64,000 nucleotides of DNA from Pseudoalteromonas gelatinilytica (GCF_001641615.1 NZ_LRRU01000022.1:489581-553580), one strand, 5' to 3'; positions 28,136 to 36,935 are shown, counted from the first letter of the stretch. Notes: generated from the letters alone by a model not told the origin. Made by a program: numbers and translations.

Positions 28136-28791
28136 TGGCACTGAGTAAACGGCTTTCAGCCATCGTTGATGTGGTTGATTCAGATTATGATGAGATCTGG
28201 GATTGTTGCTGCGATCACGGTTTGTTAGGGATTGAGCTTTTACAGCAAGATAAAGCACCGCTTATACATTTTGTCGATATTGTGCCTGAGTTGATGCAGG
28301 CACTAAGTGATAAACTCGAACGTTTTGCTACAAGTGAGCAACGCGGTCGTTGGCAGGTACATTGCCAAGATGTGGCAATGATTACACCAGACCCACAAAA
28401 ACGCCACCTAGTTATTATTGCTGGGGTGGGCGGAGAGTTGTTAGTGCAGTTCTTAGCGAAGATTGTCAGTCAACAGCCAAATACGCATATCGACTTTATT
28501 GTTTGCCCGGTGCATCACAGTTATCAAGTTCGCAGCTATTTACAAACACTGCCATTGGGGCTCATCTCTGAGCAGTTGGTGTGTGAAAACAAACGCTTTT
28601 ATGAAATCATTGCCATGAGTGCGTCATCTTCGCAGCCGATCACGCGAGTCGGGCAGCAAATGTGGCAGCTGACAAGTAAAGAGCACCAAACGTATTTAAA
28701 GCAGTTATGTGCTCATTACCAACGCATGTTAAATCAAGACGCCGATTATTATCAGCCTGTGCTTGAACAATACAGGGCAATATTGTCTTAA
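28135..28791 (+). CDS. TrmK-like tRNA (adenine-22-N1) methyltransferase family protein
   Basis: 218 aa. A SAM-binding motif is seen at WDCCCDHGLLGIELL (about 23-37), and the catalytic-region motif IIAGVGGELLVQFL (about 97-110) matches the family signature (usually AGMGG). The C-terminal part is helical, as in Bacillus TrmK, which methylates A22 of tRNA. E. coli lacks a clear homologue. It is translationally coupled to the preceding methyltransferase gene. Confidence 0.75.
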   Translation: MALSKRLSAIVDVVDSDYDEIWDCCCDHGLLGIELLQQDKAPLIHFVDIVPELMQALSDKLERFATSEQRGRWQVHCQDVAMITPDPQKRHLVIIAGVGGELLVQFLAKIVSQQPNTHIDFIVCPVHHSYQVRSYLQTLPLGLISEQLVCENKRFYEIIAMSASSSQPITRVGQQMWQLTSKEHQTYLKQLCAHYQRMLNQDADYYQPVLEQYRAILS

Positions 28792-28806
28792 TTAGAGTTA
28801 ACTTAA

Positions 28807-29049
28807 TTAAAGTTTATTAATCTCTTGTTTTACGTTGTAGCTAGAGTCAGTAACAATGGCTTCGAGGGTTTGCACACGTTCTCTTAGCTCTTGTAGCTCT
28901 TTTGTTACTTCGGCTACATGCTCGTTTGCTTCTTTTGAATTTTTTAAAGTCCGTGATTTAAACTCAAGGTGTTTTTTATACATATCATAAATTACCCCAG
29001 AGCCAACTGATATCAGCACGATTAACACCACCATGGTAGTACCTGACAT
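28807..29049 (-). CDS. Small membrane protein with PspB-like coiled coil
   Basis: 80 aa. One N-terminal membrane helix (about 5-22), then a charged coiled coil. The C-terminal RERVQTLEAIVTD resembles the RERIQALESIL segment of phage shock protein B. There is no pspA, pspC or pspF nearby, so a phage-shock role is inferred only from similarity. GGAGAAGTGT precedes the ATG. Convergent with the TrmK-like gene. Confidence 0.65.
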   Translation of the reverse strand: MSGTTMVVLIVLISVGSGVIYDMYKKHLEFKSRTLKNSKEANEHVAEVTKELQELRERVQTLEAIVTDSSYNVKQEINKL

Positions 29050-29077
29050 ACACTTCTCCTTCCATTTTTAGTACCCA

Positions 29078-29239
29078 ATACCAATTCACTATAATACTTA
29101 ATCATTTTGAGGGATTAAACCTGTCGTTAACTGCGTTAAAAATTTCTCATTTAGAACAACTAAATAACGAAATTTTTGCCTTGTTATCAACGAGGTTTTA
29201 TTGCCTCAAAATAGACTACTTAATTAAGCGAATTGGTAT
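29078..29239. mobile_element. MITE-like nested hairpin element, 162 bp
   Basis: The terminal inverted repeats begin ATACCAATTC on both ends and continue imperfectly to TTTTGAGG (29078-29112 and 29204-29239). The core has an outer stem AAACCT-gt-CGTT/AACGAGGTTT, the box CTGCGTTA (29131), the perfect 9-bp stem AAAAATTTC/GAAATTTTT (29138-29146, 29169-29177), an inner hairpin ATTTAG-AACAA-CTAAAT and the box TGCCTTG (29177-29183). It has no coding capacity. It lies between the PspB-like gene and the transporter gene that ends at 29282. Confidence 0.75.
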
Positions 29240-29281
29240 AATAGAGTATAGATTGTATTTAAAAATGCAATTTGCATTCTG

Positions 29282-30169
29282 TTACAAGGTGTTTCGTTTT
29301 AGAAACGGCTTGATACGAATAAAGCCTGTAACGAGCATGGTACCTGCGATAACACAGAGTGCGCCAACCAAGGTATTGGGACCAATTTGCTCATCTAAAA
29401 TTAGATTACCCCATACTATGCCAAAAAGTGGAATCAAAAAAGTAACAGTCAGCGCTGAGGTTGGGCCAATGTCATCAATCAAACGAAAGAACAAGATATA
29501 CGCTATCGCTGTACACAGTACACCGAGTGCGAGTACCCCAAGCATAACCTCGTTACTTGGCATTTCTCTGGCAGGAATAACAAAAATAAGCGGCAGTACC
29601 ATAATACTCGCCGCCCACATACTGCCATGGGCATTATCAAAAGCTGATAACTTTGGTGCATGTTTGGTGTAATGAGATGCGATGGCATAGCTAAGTGAAG
29701 CACACAGTGCTGCAACAATGGCAGTGATGGCTTGGCTGTCGATAGTCAGGCTATTTTGTCCTACCAAAATGGCCACGCCCGTTAAACCTAACAGTAAGCC
29801 AAGCAACATACTTTTAGTGGGCTTCGTTTTAGTCCATATAATACCTACGATGGCGCCCCAAATTGGGGTTGTTGAGTTTAATATGGATAAGGTAGATGCA
29901 TTAATTGTTTGTGCTGCAAAGGCAAACAATAAAAAGGGAATGGCGGAATTAAGCGCGCCAATAATGAAAAAATGCTTTTTGTGGGTCGTGAAAGCCAGTT
30001 TCTTGCGTAAGTACAGCGCAAAAATAAACAGTGTTATTGCTGCAAAGCCGACTCTTAACTCAATTAATACTGCAGGGCCTAAGCTATTCGCTGCCATGCG
30101 CATAAATAAGAAGGAAGCGCCCCAAATAGCAGCAAGGATGAATAAGCGTAATAAACTTGGCAATGACAT
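29282..30169 (-). CDS. EamA-family (DMT superfamily) transporter
   Basis: 295 aa, about ten hydrophobic segments in two EamA repeats. Features include the first-helix motif LFILAAIWGASFLFMR, the WGAIVG segment and a second repeat ending FGIVWGNLILDEQIGPNTLVGALCVIAG. Members export amino acids or metabolites such as cysteine, threonine or riboflavin; the substrate here cannot be assigned. No clear Shine-Dalgarno precedes the ATG. Confidence 0.88.
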   Translation of the reverse strand: MSLPSLLRLFILAAIWGASFLFMRMAANSLGPAVLIELRVGFAAITLFIFALYLRKKLAFTTHKKHFFIIGALNSAIPFLLFAFAAQTINASTLSILNSTTPIWGAIVGIIWTKTKPTKSMLLGLLLGLTGVAILVGQNSLTIDSQAITAIVAALCASLSYAIASHYTKHAPKLSAFDNAHGSMWAASIMVLPLIFVIPAREMPSNEVMLGVLALGVLCTAIAYILFFRLIDDIGPTSALTVTFLIPLFGIVWGNLILDEQIGPNTLVGALCVIAGTMLVTGFIRIKPFLKRNTL

Positions 30170-30241
30170 GGTTTTACATTCTTAAATTATAAAACCTGAG
30201 CATAACAAATTTATGCCCCAATACTCGCCATTTTCGGACTA

Positions 30242-30400
30242 TTAATCAGTTGATTGGGGAAGTTTCTTTTCAAAGTCAGATTTAACGATTTCTAGAGCGG
30301 CTAATACGTCTTCGGCAGGTACGTCGTTTTGTTCTAAGAGCATAATGAGATCAACAGCAATCTTGATGTAGTTAGGCGCGCTATCTAACTCATTACTCAT
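30242..30400 (-). CDS. ybaM: YbaM/DUF2496-family small protein
   Basis: 52 aa. The product starts MSNELDSAPNYIKIAVDLIM and continues LLEQNDVPAEDVLAALEIVK, then KSDFEKKLPQSTD. It aligns along its length with E. coli YbaM ([20 protein letters not shown], then LRALDIVKRDYEKKL). Function is unknown. In E. coli ybaM lies beside priC; here priC is three genes upstream in the same run, which supports the call. Its ATG overlaps the comFB-like stop by 4 bp. Confidence 0.9.
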   Translation of the reverse strand: MSNELDSAPNYIKIAVDLIMLLEQNDVPAEDVLAALEIVKSDFEKKLPQSTD

Positions 30401-30669
30401 TTTTGCAGTTCCTTTTTCTTAGCAACTTGGCTGATCGCTACATCGATGGCCGTTTGCACTTGTTGCTCCATTCTAATACGTTCTGTTTGCGGTAAATAAA
30501 ATTCCATATCGACATCGTAACGGATGTAACGGGCAGGCAGTTGGTTTAATACGGTGCAGCATAAATCTGCCATAATATCATCACTGTAAGTCGATTCTAA
30601 GTTGCGTTTAGTGATGTCTTCGACAACTAATTTTTCATAGTAGTTGTGAATGTCGTCATGCATTTTCAT
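30397..30669 (-). CDS. ComFB-family protein
   Basis: 90 aa. The sequence HDDIHNYYEKLVVEDI, the central DIMADLCCTVLNQLPARYI and the following acidic/aromatic stretch fit the late competence ComFB family (PF10719). Some members have been reported as cyclic-di-nucleotide receptors; whether this one binds a nucleotide is unknown. M3 is an alternative start. It lies in the dinG-priC run and overlaps ybaM by 4 bp. Confidence 0.8.
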   Translation of the reverse strand: MKMHDDIHNYYEKLVVEDITKRNLESTYSDDIMADLCCTVLNQLPARYIRYDVDMEFYLPQTERIRMEQQVQTAIDVAISQVAKKKELQK

Positions 30670-30715
30670 ACAAAATAAGCCTAATTAAACAGTCACTTTT
30701 AGTGTATACCAAGCT

Positions 30716-31606
30716 TTAAAATAAATCGACAGCCGCCCTAAAAAGCTGACCATGAACATCAACCAAACGGCTTACATTTCGTTGATAGCCACCGCCCATG
30801 GCTGCAAACACTGGGATTTCTGCTTGCTTTGCTTGGCTTAATACAAAATGGTCACGCTGGTACACGCCTTCTAAAGTCACTTGAAAGTGTCCTAATTCGT
30901 CATCCGAAGCGATGTCTGCGCCAGCGTTATACAAAATGATGTCTGGCTGGTGGAGTCTAATTGTTAGGGCTAAAGCTTGTTTTACTGTTTCAAGGTATTC
31001 AGTATCTGTAGTGCCATGCTCTAAAGCAAAATCGTAGTTTGATTGCTGTTTAATTCGCGTGAAGTTTTGCTGACAATGAATAGAGCAGCTAATGATCTGG
31101 GGATGTACTTGTGTAACTTCGGCTGTGCCATCACCTTGGTGAACGTCACAGTCAAAGATTAATACGGTGTCGGCTTGCTCTGTATCAATTAAGTGTGCTG
31201 CGGCTATCGCCAAGTCATTGAATATACAAAAACCACTACCATAGCTTGTAAAAGCATGATGATAACCACCACTTAGATTAAAAGCCGCACCCTGTTGCAA
31301 AGCAAACTCAGCGCCTTGAATACTCGCGCCAACAGAGTAAAGTGTTCGTTCAACCAATTGAGTGGACCAAGGAAAGCCCATTTTTTTAATTGCTTTGCTA
31401 TCAAGACTGCCAGTTAAAAAAGCGTCGACATAGTCGGGGTTATGGCACAGAGTAAGCTGCGCTTTAGTGGCTTGTTGTGGGGTAATGAAGTGCTGATCAT
31501 CAATAAAGTTGCTGACAAGCTGTTTTAACAAGCGATATTTATCAATGGGAAAGCGGTGACGCTTTGGTAAAGCTAACGCTGAATAACTTGGATGATAGTA
31601 AAACAT
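30716..31606 (-). CDS. Histone deacetylase-like (arginase-fold) amidohydrolase
   Basis: 296 aa. Zinc-site motifs are FDCDVHQGDGTAEV (about 137-150) and GADIASDDELG (about 222-232); the paired histidines GGYHHAF (about 112-118) act as general acid/base in the family. Bacterial members deacetylate acetylpolyamines, acetoin-system or other N-acetyl substrates; the substrate is unknown. The ATG overlaps the priC stop (TAATG), indicating coupled translation. Confidence 0.88.
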   Translation of the reverse strand: MFYYHPSYSALALPKRHRFPIDKYRLLKQLVSNFIDDQHFITPQQATKAQLTLCHNPDYVDAFLTGSLDSKAIKKMGFPWSTQLVERTLYSVGASIQGAEFALQQGAAFNLSGGYHHAFTSYGSGFCIFNDLAIAAAHLIDTEQADTVLIFDCDVHQGDGTAEVTQVHPQIISCSIHCQQNFTRIKQQSNYDFALEHGTTDTEYLETVKQALALTIRLHQPDIILYNAGADIASDDELGHFQVTLEGVYQRDHFVLSQAKQAEIPVFAAMGGGYQRNVSRLVDVHGQLFRAAVDLF

Positions 31607-32214
31607 TATCTCAGCTGCTGTTTCTCGACCTGTTGAATTTTGTCTTCAGTGGCAGAAATGGCTTTACGACAACGACCAAGTCTTGCATGTAAAGCTAATA
31701 TTTCTTTATTAATTTCAGTTGCTTGTTGTGAATTTGCTGCGTCGAGCTTAAGCTTTCGCTCTTCGATCATCAAAACTAAGCGGCGTTCAAACTCATGGTT
31801 TTGCTTGAGTTCGTCATACAATTCATGAGATGACTGCATGATTTTTTGCACGGCTTGCTTATAAACCTGTGGCTTTACTTTTGGTTTAAAGCTGTATTTA
31901 TTTTCTTTAGCCCAAACCGGGGTTGATTTGATCACATTAAACACCGCCTCTACCTGAAGGGTAATGCGCTCAAGCGCATATTGATAGGCATGGCGATGCT
32001 CAGCTGGCGGCAGGCTGTTAAGCTCATCTTCAATTTCGGTTACATAGTCGGCCAGCTTCATACTTTTTGTGCTAAACACGGCTTTATCAAACAAACTTGG
32101 TTGGGCTTGCATGTAGCGATTTTTCGCAAATAAATTACCTTTATCAAATTGCATGGCTAATTGTTTTAGCCGTTCAATTTGTGACCGTAGTTTATCAAAA
32201 GCAGTTGATTGCAT
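31606..32214 (-). CDS. priC: Primosomal replication protein N''
   Basis: 202 aa, longer than E. coli PriC (175) but clearly alike at the C-terminus: HEFERRLVLMIEERKLKL and ALHARLGRCRKAISATEDKI match the EFERRL and RLARCRHALEKIE segments. It is helical throughout. PriC loads DnaB at stalled forks in replication restart. The gene starts directly after the stop of the TauE/SafE-like gene and overlaps the deacetylase-like gene. Confidence 0.9.
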   Translation of the reverse strand: MQSTAFDKLRSQIERLKQLAMQFDKGNLFAKNRYMQAQPSLFDKAVFSTKSMKLADYVTEIEDELNSLPPAEHRHAYQYALERITLQVEAVFNVIKSTPVWAKENKYSFKPKVKPQVYKQAVQKIMQSSHELYDELKQNHEFERRLVLMIEERKLKLDAANSQQATEINKEILALHARLGRCRKAISATEDKIQQVEKQQLR

Positions 32215-32991
32215 TTATAAATAAGCCTCATAGATTAACTTTAATGCTAACACTATAACCACAGTGTTAAACACTGGGCGGATCATTTTACCACCAAACT
32301 TAATTGCTGAATGTGCACCTAACCATGCACCTAGCATTAAGAAAAAGCCCATTGTGATGCCCAGTAAAAAGTTCACATGACCAAGCGCGACGAAGGTGAT
32401 CAATGAAATAAAGTTTGAAACAAAATTCATTGAACGGGCAAGGCCACAGTTAAGCAATAAGCTCATTTTATATAATAGGCTATTTGATGCGGTCCAAAAG
32501 GTACCAGTACCTGGGCCTGCTAAGCCATCAAAAAAACCAAGTCCGAGACCTTGCAGCCATTGTTTAACTTTAGTTTTACCATCAAGCTCAGGTAACTCGT
32601 TATGCTCAATTGTGCTTAAACTGCCAAATAAACTGTAACAAGCGACTAAAATAATCACCACCGGTAGTAATTTATTTAAAAATTCAATACTTAAGTAATC
32701 AACCACTAAAGTACCTATGAGTGCACCAATGGCTGTTGCAACAATGGAAGCAGCCCAAAACCGTGGGTTGAACAACTTTTTACGAAAATACGTTACGCTG
32801 GCCGTCAATGAACCAAAACTTGCTGCAAGTTTATTGGTCCCTAAGGTGAGGTGGGGCGGTAAGCCTGCGGTTAATAGCGCGGGTACTGTTAACATGCCAC
32901 CACCGCCTGCAATTGCATCGATAAAGCCCGCTGCTAGTGCGACTGCGCATAATAGTGCCCAGGTTGTTGGGTCTAAAGCTAATTCAAACAT
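32215..32991 (-). CDS. TSUP-family (TauE/SafE) membrane transporter
   Basis: 258 aa with about eight hydrophobic segments. The N-terminal AAGFIDAIAGGGGMLTVPALL and the second-half GFFDGLAGPGTGTFW are the paired family motifs. Members move sulfite, sulfoacetate or other organic anions; the substrate here is unknown. It is wedged between dinG and priC with a 1-bp overlap and zero spacing. Confidence 0.9.
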   Translation of the reverse strand: MFELALDPTTWALLCAVALAAGFIDAIAGGGGMLTVPALLTAGLPPHLTLGTNKLAASFGSLTASVTYFRKKLFNPRFWAASIVATAIGALIGTLVVDYLSIEFLNKLLPVVIILVACYSLFGSLSTIEHNELPELDGKTKVKQWLQGLGLGFFDGLAGPGTGTFWTASNSLLYKMSLLLNCGLARSMNFVSNFISLITFVALGHVNFLLGITMGFFLMLGAWLGAHSAIKFGGKMIRPVFNTVVIVLALKLIYEAYL

Positions 32992-35066
32992 TAATAATCA
33001 ATTTGTCTTTTAAAAGGTGGCAAGGTATCGAGCATGGCTTTGCCATATCGCTTGGTCACTAGTCGGCGATCAAGGATAGTAATGCGACCCTGATCATTTT
33101 CTTTGCGCAGCAGTCTACCACAGCTTTGTACTAATTTCTTTGCCGCATCAGGTACGGTTATCGAAAGAAACGGGTTGCCACCTTTACTTTGCACAAACTC
33201 AGCCTGAGCTTCTTCTATTGGTGAGGTAGGCACCGCAAATGGAATTTTTGTTATTACCAGGTTTTCTAAGTACTTACCTGGTAAATCAAGACCTTCAGAT
33301 AAACTTTGAGTGCCAAATAAATAGCTAGCACGGCCTAAATCTACATTGGCTTTATGTTTTTTCAACAGTGTTTCACGAGACATTTCACCTTGCACTAAGA
33401 TCTCAATTCCTTTGCTACGCAGCGCTTTAACAACATGATCCATTTGCCAATAAGAGGCAAACAACACTAAATTAGCTTTTTTATCATCAAGGAACTTAGG
33501 TAATTGCTCAGCCAAGTGGTCGCTAAACGCTTTATCGGTCGGCTCAATATGACTTGCAGGAATATGCAACGTCGCTTGTTTTGGGTAATCAAACGGAGAA
33601 GGGACTTTTATGTATTTTACGCCTTCTTCTTTGGCAAGACCGCATTCATAGGCAAAGTGATCAAATGAACCCAATGCAGTTAAGGTGGCTGAACAAAGTA
33701 CGGCACCCGCACATTGATTCCATAATTTATCTTTTAGGTAATAGCCAACTTCAATAGGGCAATCACTGAGTAAATGGTCGTGATGGTTCTTATATTCCAA
33801 GCGTTTTATCCATCGCGCATGGGGAATACCTTCGCCTTTTGTGGCGTAGCTAAACCACAGCTTGTTCAATAACTCTAAGCGATTAATGTACTGACCACTT
33901 TCAGCCAAGATTGGATCAGCCACATAAGGTTTTATATCGCCATCACTTACGTCTTGAACTAAGGTGTCATGCATCTTGTTGAGTGCTCTTAGGGCATCAA
34001 GGGTGGCATCGCTAATATCTTTTGCTTTGGCATGTAAAGAAGCAGGGATTTCACCATGTTCAAAACGATAGGTGTCATCACTGTTATAATTAAAGTCTGC
34101 GTTATCAAGAATATCACGCACCACTTTTAAGTTTTTACCAGCATCATTGATACTGTCACTGAGCTTAAAATTTTGCCCAATCGCTTTTTGACCTACGAGC
34201 ACATTAGCCATTTTACCAGCAAATTTAACCAGCTTGTCGAGCCAATCTATGGTGCCTTTAATGGTTGCTGCAGCAGAAGAAAAATCGCGGGTGATGTGCG
34301 CTAAATGGTGCGCTTCATCGATTACATAAATCGTATCGTCAGGTTCAGGTAGAATTTTACCGCCACCCAAATCAAGATCAGCCAGTAATAGAGAATGGTT
34401 GATCACTAGCACATCCATTTGCATCAGACGCTGACGCGCCATATGAAAAGGGCAGAGCTGATGAGCGCGCATTTGTCGTTGGCATGAGTGCTTATCACAG
34501 GCAATTAAATTCCACACTTTATCAGGAATAGTATCAGCCCAGCTATCGCGGTCGCCTTGCCATTGCTTTTTTGAATAAGCATCATAAAGTTGCTTTAAGC
34601 ATTTGGTTTCCATATCTGAAAGCGGCGATGATAGGGTCGGCATAAACTCCATTTGCGTTTGACTGTCGCCATTTACAGCAGCACTGAGTTTTTGTGCGCA
34701 GATATAACGCTGTCGACCTTTCACTAAATCAAACTTAATGTCGAGGCCAGAGTGCTCTTTAAAAAAAGGCAGCTCCTTACTAATTAACTGCTCTTGAAGG
34801 GCAACGGTTGCCGTCGAAATCACTAATTTCTTTTTCTTGGCCATCGCCAAAGGCAATGCCCCTAGACAATACGCCAGCGACTTGCCGGTGCCGGTGCCTG
34901 CTTCAATAACACAAATTCGTTGGCTCTTGTGATATTCGCCAGCCAGCGTTTTTGCAATTTCGGCAACTAAATAGTTCTGGCTGCTTCGAGGGCGGTAATC
35001 GGTGAGGTTATCAGCAACATGCTTATGAATTTGCCGAATTGTTTTTTTTAAAGAGTCAGAAAGCAT
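32991..35066 (-). CDS. dinG: ATP-dependent DNA helicase DinG
   Basis: 691 aa XPD-like 5'-3' helicase. Walker A is EAGTGTGKS (55-63). An iron-sulfur cluster is indicated by cysteines in RYICAQKL and in CDKHSCQRQMRAHQLC. The DEAH box is VIDEAHHL and the C-terminal motif VI is QSCGRLLR. In E. coli it resolves R-loops and roadblocks. YoaA is the closest alternative, but overall length and motif spacing favour DinG. It heads the run dinG / TauE-SafE / priC / deacetylase-like / comFB / ybaM. Confidence 0.9.
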   Translation of the reverse strand: MLSDSLKKTIRQIHKHVADNLTDYRPRSSQNYLVAEIAKTLAGEYHKSQRICVIEAGTGTGKSLAYCLGALPLAMAKKKKLVISTATVALQEQLISKELPFFKEHSGLDIKFDLVKGRQRYICAQKLSAAVNGDSQTQMEFMPTLSSPLSDMETKCLKQLYDAYSKKQWQGDRDSWADTIPDKVWNLIACDKHSCQRQMRAHQLCPFHMARQRLMQMDVLVINHSLLLADLDLGGGKILPEPDDTIYVIDEAHHLAHITRDFSSAAATIKGTIDWLDKLVKFAGKMANVLVGQKAIGQNFKLSDSINDAGKNLKVVRDILDNADFNYNSDDTYRFEHGEIPASLHAKAKDISDATLDALRALNKMHDTLVQDVSDGDIKPYVADPILAESGQYINRLELLNKLWFSYATKGEGIPHARWIKRLEYKNHHDHLLSDCPIEVGYYLKDKLWNQCAGAVLCSATLTALGSFDHFAYECGLAKEEGVKYIKVPSPFDYPKQATLHIPASHIEPTDKAFSDHLAEQLPKFLDDKKANLVLFASYWQMDHVVKALRSKGIEILVQGEMSRETLLKKHKANVDLGRASYLFGTQSLSEGLDLPGKYLENLVITKIPFAVPTSPIEEAQAEFVQSKGGNPFLSITVPDAAKKLVQSCGRLLRKENDQGRITILDRRLVTKRYGKAMLDTLPPFKRQIDY

Positions 35067-35151
35067 GCCCAGAAAACCTAAAGTATGTATATAATTACAG
35101 TAATGAATTTTAGAGATTTAACTGGGCAACTACAAGCGACTTGTTCGATTA

Positions 35152-36867
35152 TTATTTTAGAAGCTTTAACAGGGGCTCGAGGTGAACTTTATAGTTTGAC
35201 CACTGAGTTAGAGCATCTTTGTAAATCGGTTGCCTTACTTGTTCAGAACTTGGCGTCATTATTGGACGTTGGTGATTATAAAAATTAATACAGTTTTCAT
35301 GCATCTCTAAATTGCAATGACGTAGTAATTCAGCCACCGTATTGGAAAAATCATTAACCAAGTTTTGATAATCGACTGTATAAATTTCGCCAGCATAGAG
35401 CGTGTCCCAGTGTGACATTAAGTCTGTATAATCATTTATGTATTGTGCAAGGGATGTGAAATCGTAGCTATAAGCATGTCCCTCTGAAAAAGAGTGTTTG
35501 TATAAACTCCATGCTGTTGCGGCTTTATCTCGCGTAACTTCGAGTATTTTAGCGTTCGGGAATAGGGTTTTTATCAATGCAATATGATGGAAGTTTGTGG
35601 GTTGTTTATCGATAAATAGCTTATTTTCTCCGCGTAACGGGGCAATAAAGTTCATGTATCTTGCGGCATAATGTGCTTTATCCTTATCAGAAAGTTCATC
35701 AAGCCCATAAGGCATAGCTGAGCGCTTTTTACTCTCGAGCTCGCGCGCAATTGCATTAATTTCAGTTAGTTCATAACTTGCATCAACATCAGGGTGACTT
35801 GCTAAAATTTGCTCAACTAAGGTAGAGCCACTACGCGGTAAGCTGACGATAAAAATCAGTTGTACAGAGTCATCAGAGTTATTGTTAGCAACTGGTTTTT
35901 CCGTTAGGTGTTTTTTGCAGCGAGAGTAGAAATCGCTAGGCTTGTATGGCGTTAATGACTTTTGTATACGGTTTGCTTTATCTAACATTGCAAATGATAA
36001 GCTGAAGTTTCCTTGTTGCTCATACGCTTTTGCAAGCGAAAAGTAGAATTGGGCACTATTTAGGTGTGGTTTAGCAGCTTGTGTGAGCTGCTCTAGGTTA
36101 CTGATATCTTCGTTGTCAAAAACGTATGTCTTTAAGTTTGCCAAATTCCAATAAGCCTCACCTAGTTTATTATCTAGTTGCAGCGATTGTTTATAGTGAT
36201 TAATTGCAAGCTCAGTATTACCTTTTATTTTTTCTATGTTGCCAATGCGAAGGTGGCATTGGGCTGGGTAATAATTTGCATCGAGTAACTTGTTATAGAT
36301 GGCTGAGGCTTGATCAAACTGCATCAATTTTACATGAGCGATCGCTAATAAGCTCTCTATATATAATGTCGGTGAAGGAATCGACGAGCGGTAAAAAGAG
36401 ATTAGCTCATTAAATTGTTTGGTAGTCAGTAAGGCTTGACAGTAGTTTTCTATAACAGCTTGTTTTTGCGAGTTGTTTTCAAGGTTATGCTTTGATATTG
36501 CCAAGTGCGCTTTACTATCACCTACTTTAAAGGCAATGTCAGCTAGCGTTTCAAGTGCTCTATATTCATTAGGTACTAATTGTAATAATTGCTGGATGAT
36601 TTGCTGTGCTTGCTGAGGGTTTTGATTGTTTAACTGTTGTTTCGCAGTTTCTAGTTGTTTATTAAACCAATAGATCATTTCATACTGTTTTAATGCACTT
36701 TGCTGTTGTTCATGCTCTTGAAGTCGTTTGTGAATATCAGCGAGTAAGGCCCAGCCATCATGGTATTCAGGATGTTGATTAAGTATTTCTAGCAACATTG
36801 CCTTGGCTTTATCTGGTTCTGTAGCAACGAGTGTTTTTGCGGTATTAATCGCATCAATAGGGCTCAT
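35152..36867 (-). CDS. TPR-repeat sulfotransferase family protein
   Basis: 571 aa. The first 300 residues are a series of TPR helices, for example QPQQAQQIIQQLLQLVP-type repeats and AINHYKQSLQLDNKLGEAYW. The C-terminal 250 residues are a Sulfotransfer_3-type domain with the PAPS 5'-phosphosulfate loop SLPRSGSTLVEQIL and the 3'-phosphate segment EVTRDKAATAWSLY. There is no signal peptide, so it is probably cytoplasmic. TPR units suggest a protein or peptide substrate. It shares an upstream 21-nt motif with the TPR-oxygenase gene at 44165. The acceptor is unknown. Confidence 0.85.
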   Translation of the reverse strand: MSPIDAINTAKTLVATEPDKAKAMLLEILNQHPEYHDGWALLADIHKRLQEHEQQQSALKQYEMIYWFNKQLETAKQQLNNQNPQQAQQIIQQLLQLVPNEYRALETLADIAFKVGDSKAHLAISKHNLENNSQKQAVIENYCQALLTTKQFNELISFYRSSIPSPTLYIESLLAIAHVKLMQFDQASAIYNKLLDANYYPAQCHLRIGNIEKIKGNTELAINHYKQSLQLDNKLGEAYWNLANLKTYVFDNEDISNLEQLTQAAKPHLNSAQFYFSLAKAYEQQGNFSLSFAMLDKANRIQKSLTPYKPSDFYSRCKKHLTEKPVANNNSDDSVQLIFIVSLPRSGSTLVEQILASHPDVDASYELTEINAIARELESKKRSAMPYGLDELSDKDKAHYAARYMNFIAPLRGENKLFIDKQPTNFHHIALIKTLFPNAKILEVTRDKAATAWSLYKHSFSEGHAYSYDFTSLAQYINDYTDLMSHWDTLYAGEIYTVDYQNLVNDFSNTVAELLRHCNLEMHENCINFYNHQRPIMTPSSEQVRQPIYKDALTQWSNYKVHLEPLLKLLK

Positions 36868-36882
36868 AATTGGCTCTTATAA

Positions 36883-36903
36883 TTTTATGTTGTTAGGGTG
36901 TAC
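36883..36903 (-). promoter_or_regulatory. Motif shared by two TPR gene leaders, copy 1
   Basis: The plus-strand block starts TTTTATGTTGTTAGGGTGTA and matches 45974-45994 in 18 of 21 positions. It lies 16-36 bp upstream of the TPR-sulfotransferase start, and TATAGT, a possible -10 box, adjoins it on the minus strand. Confidence 0.5.
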
Positions 36904-36935
36904 TATACCCCTTCCGTGATAGATATTTGAAGTAA

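Noticed and set aside
29181-29672. 163-codon plus-strand frame reading out of element 2
   Set aside because: It is mostly antisense to the EamA transporter gene and starts inside the hairpin element without a ribosome site.
35085-35288. 67-codon plus-strand frame before the TPR-sulfotransferase 3' end
   Set aside because: It overlaps the coding 3' end of the TPR-sulfotransferase on the other strand and has no recognisable features.
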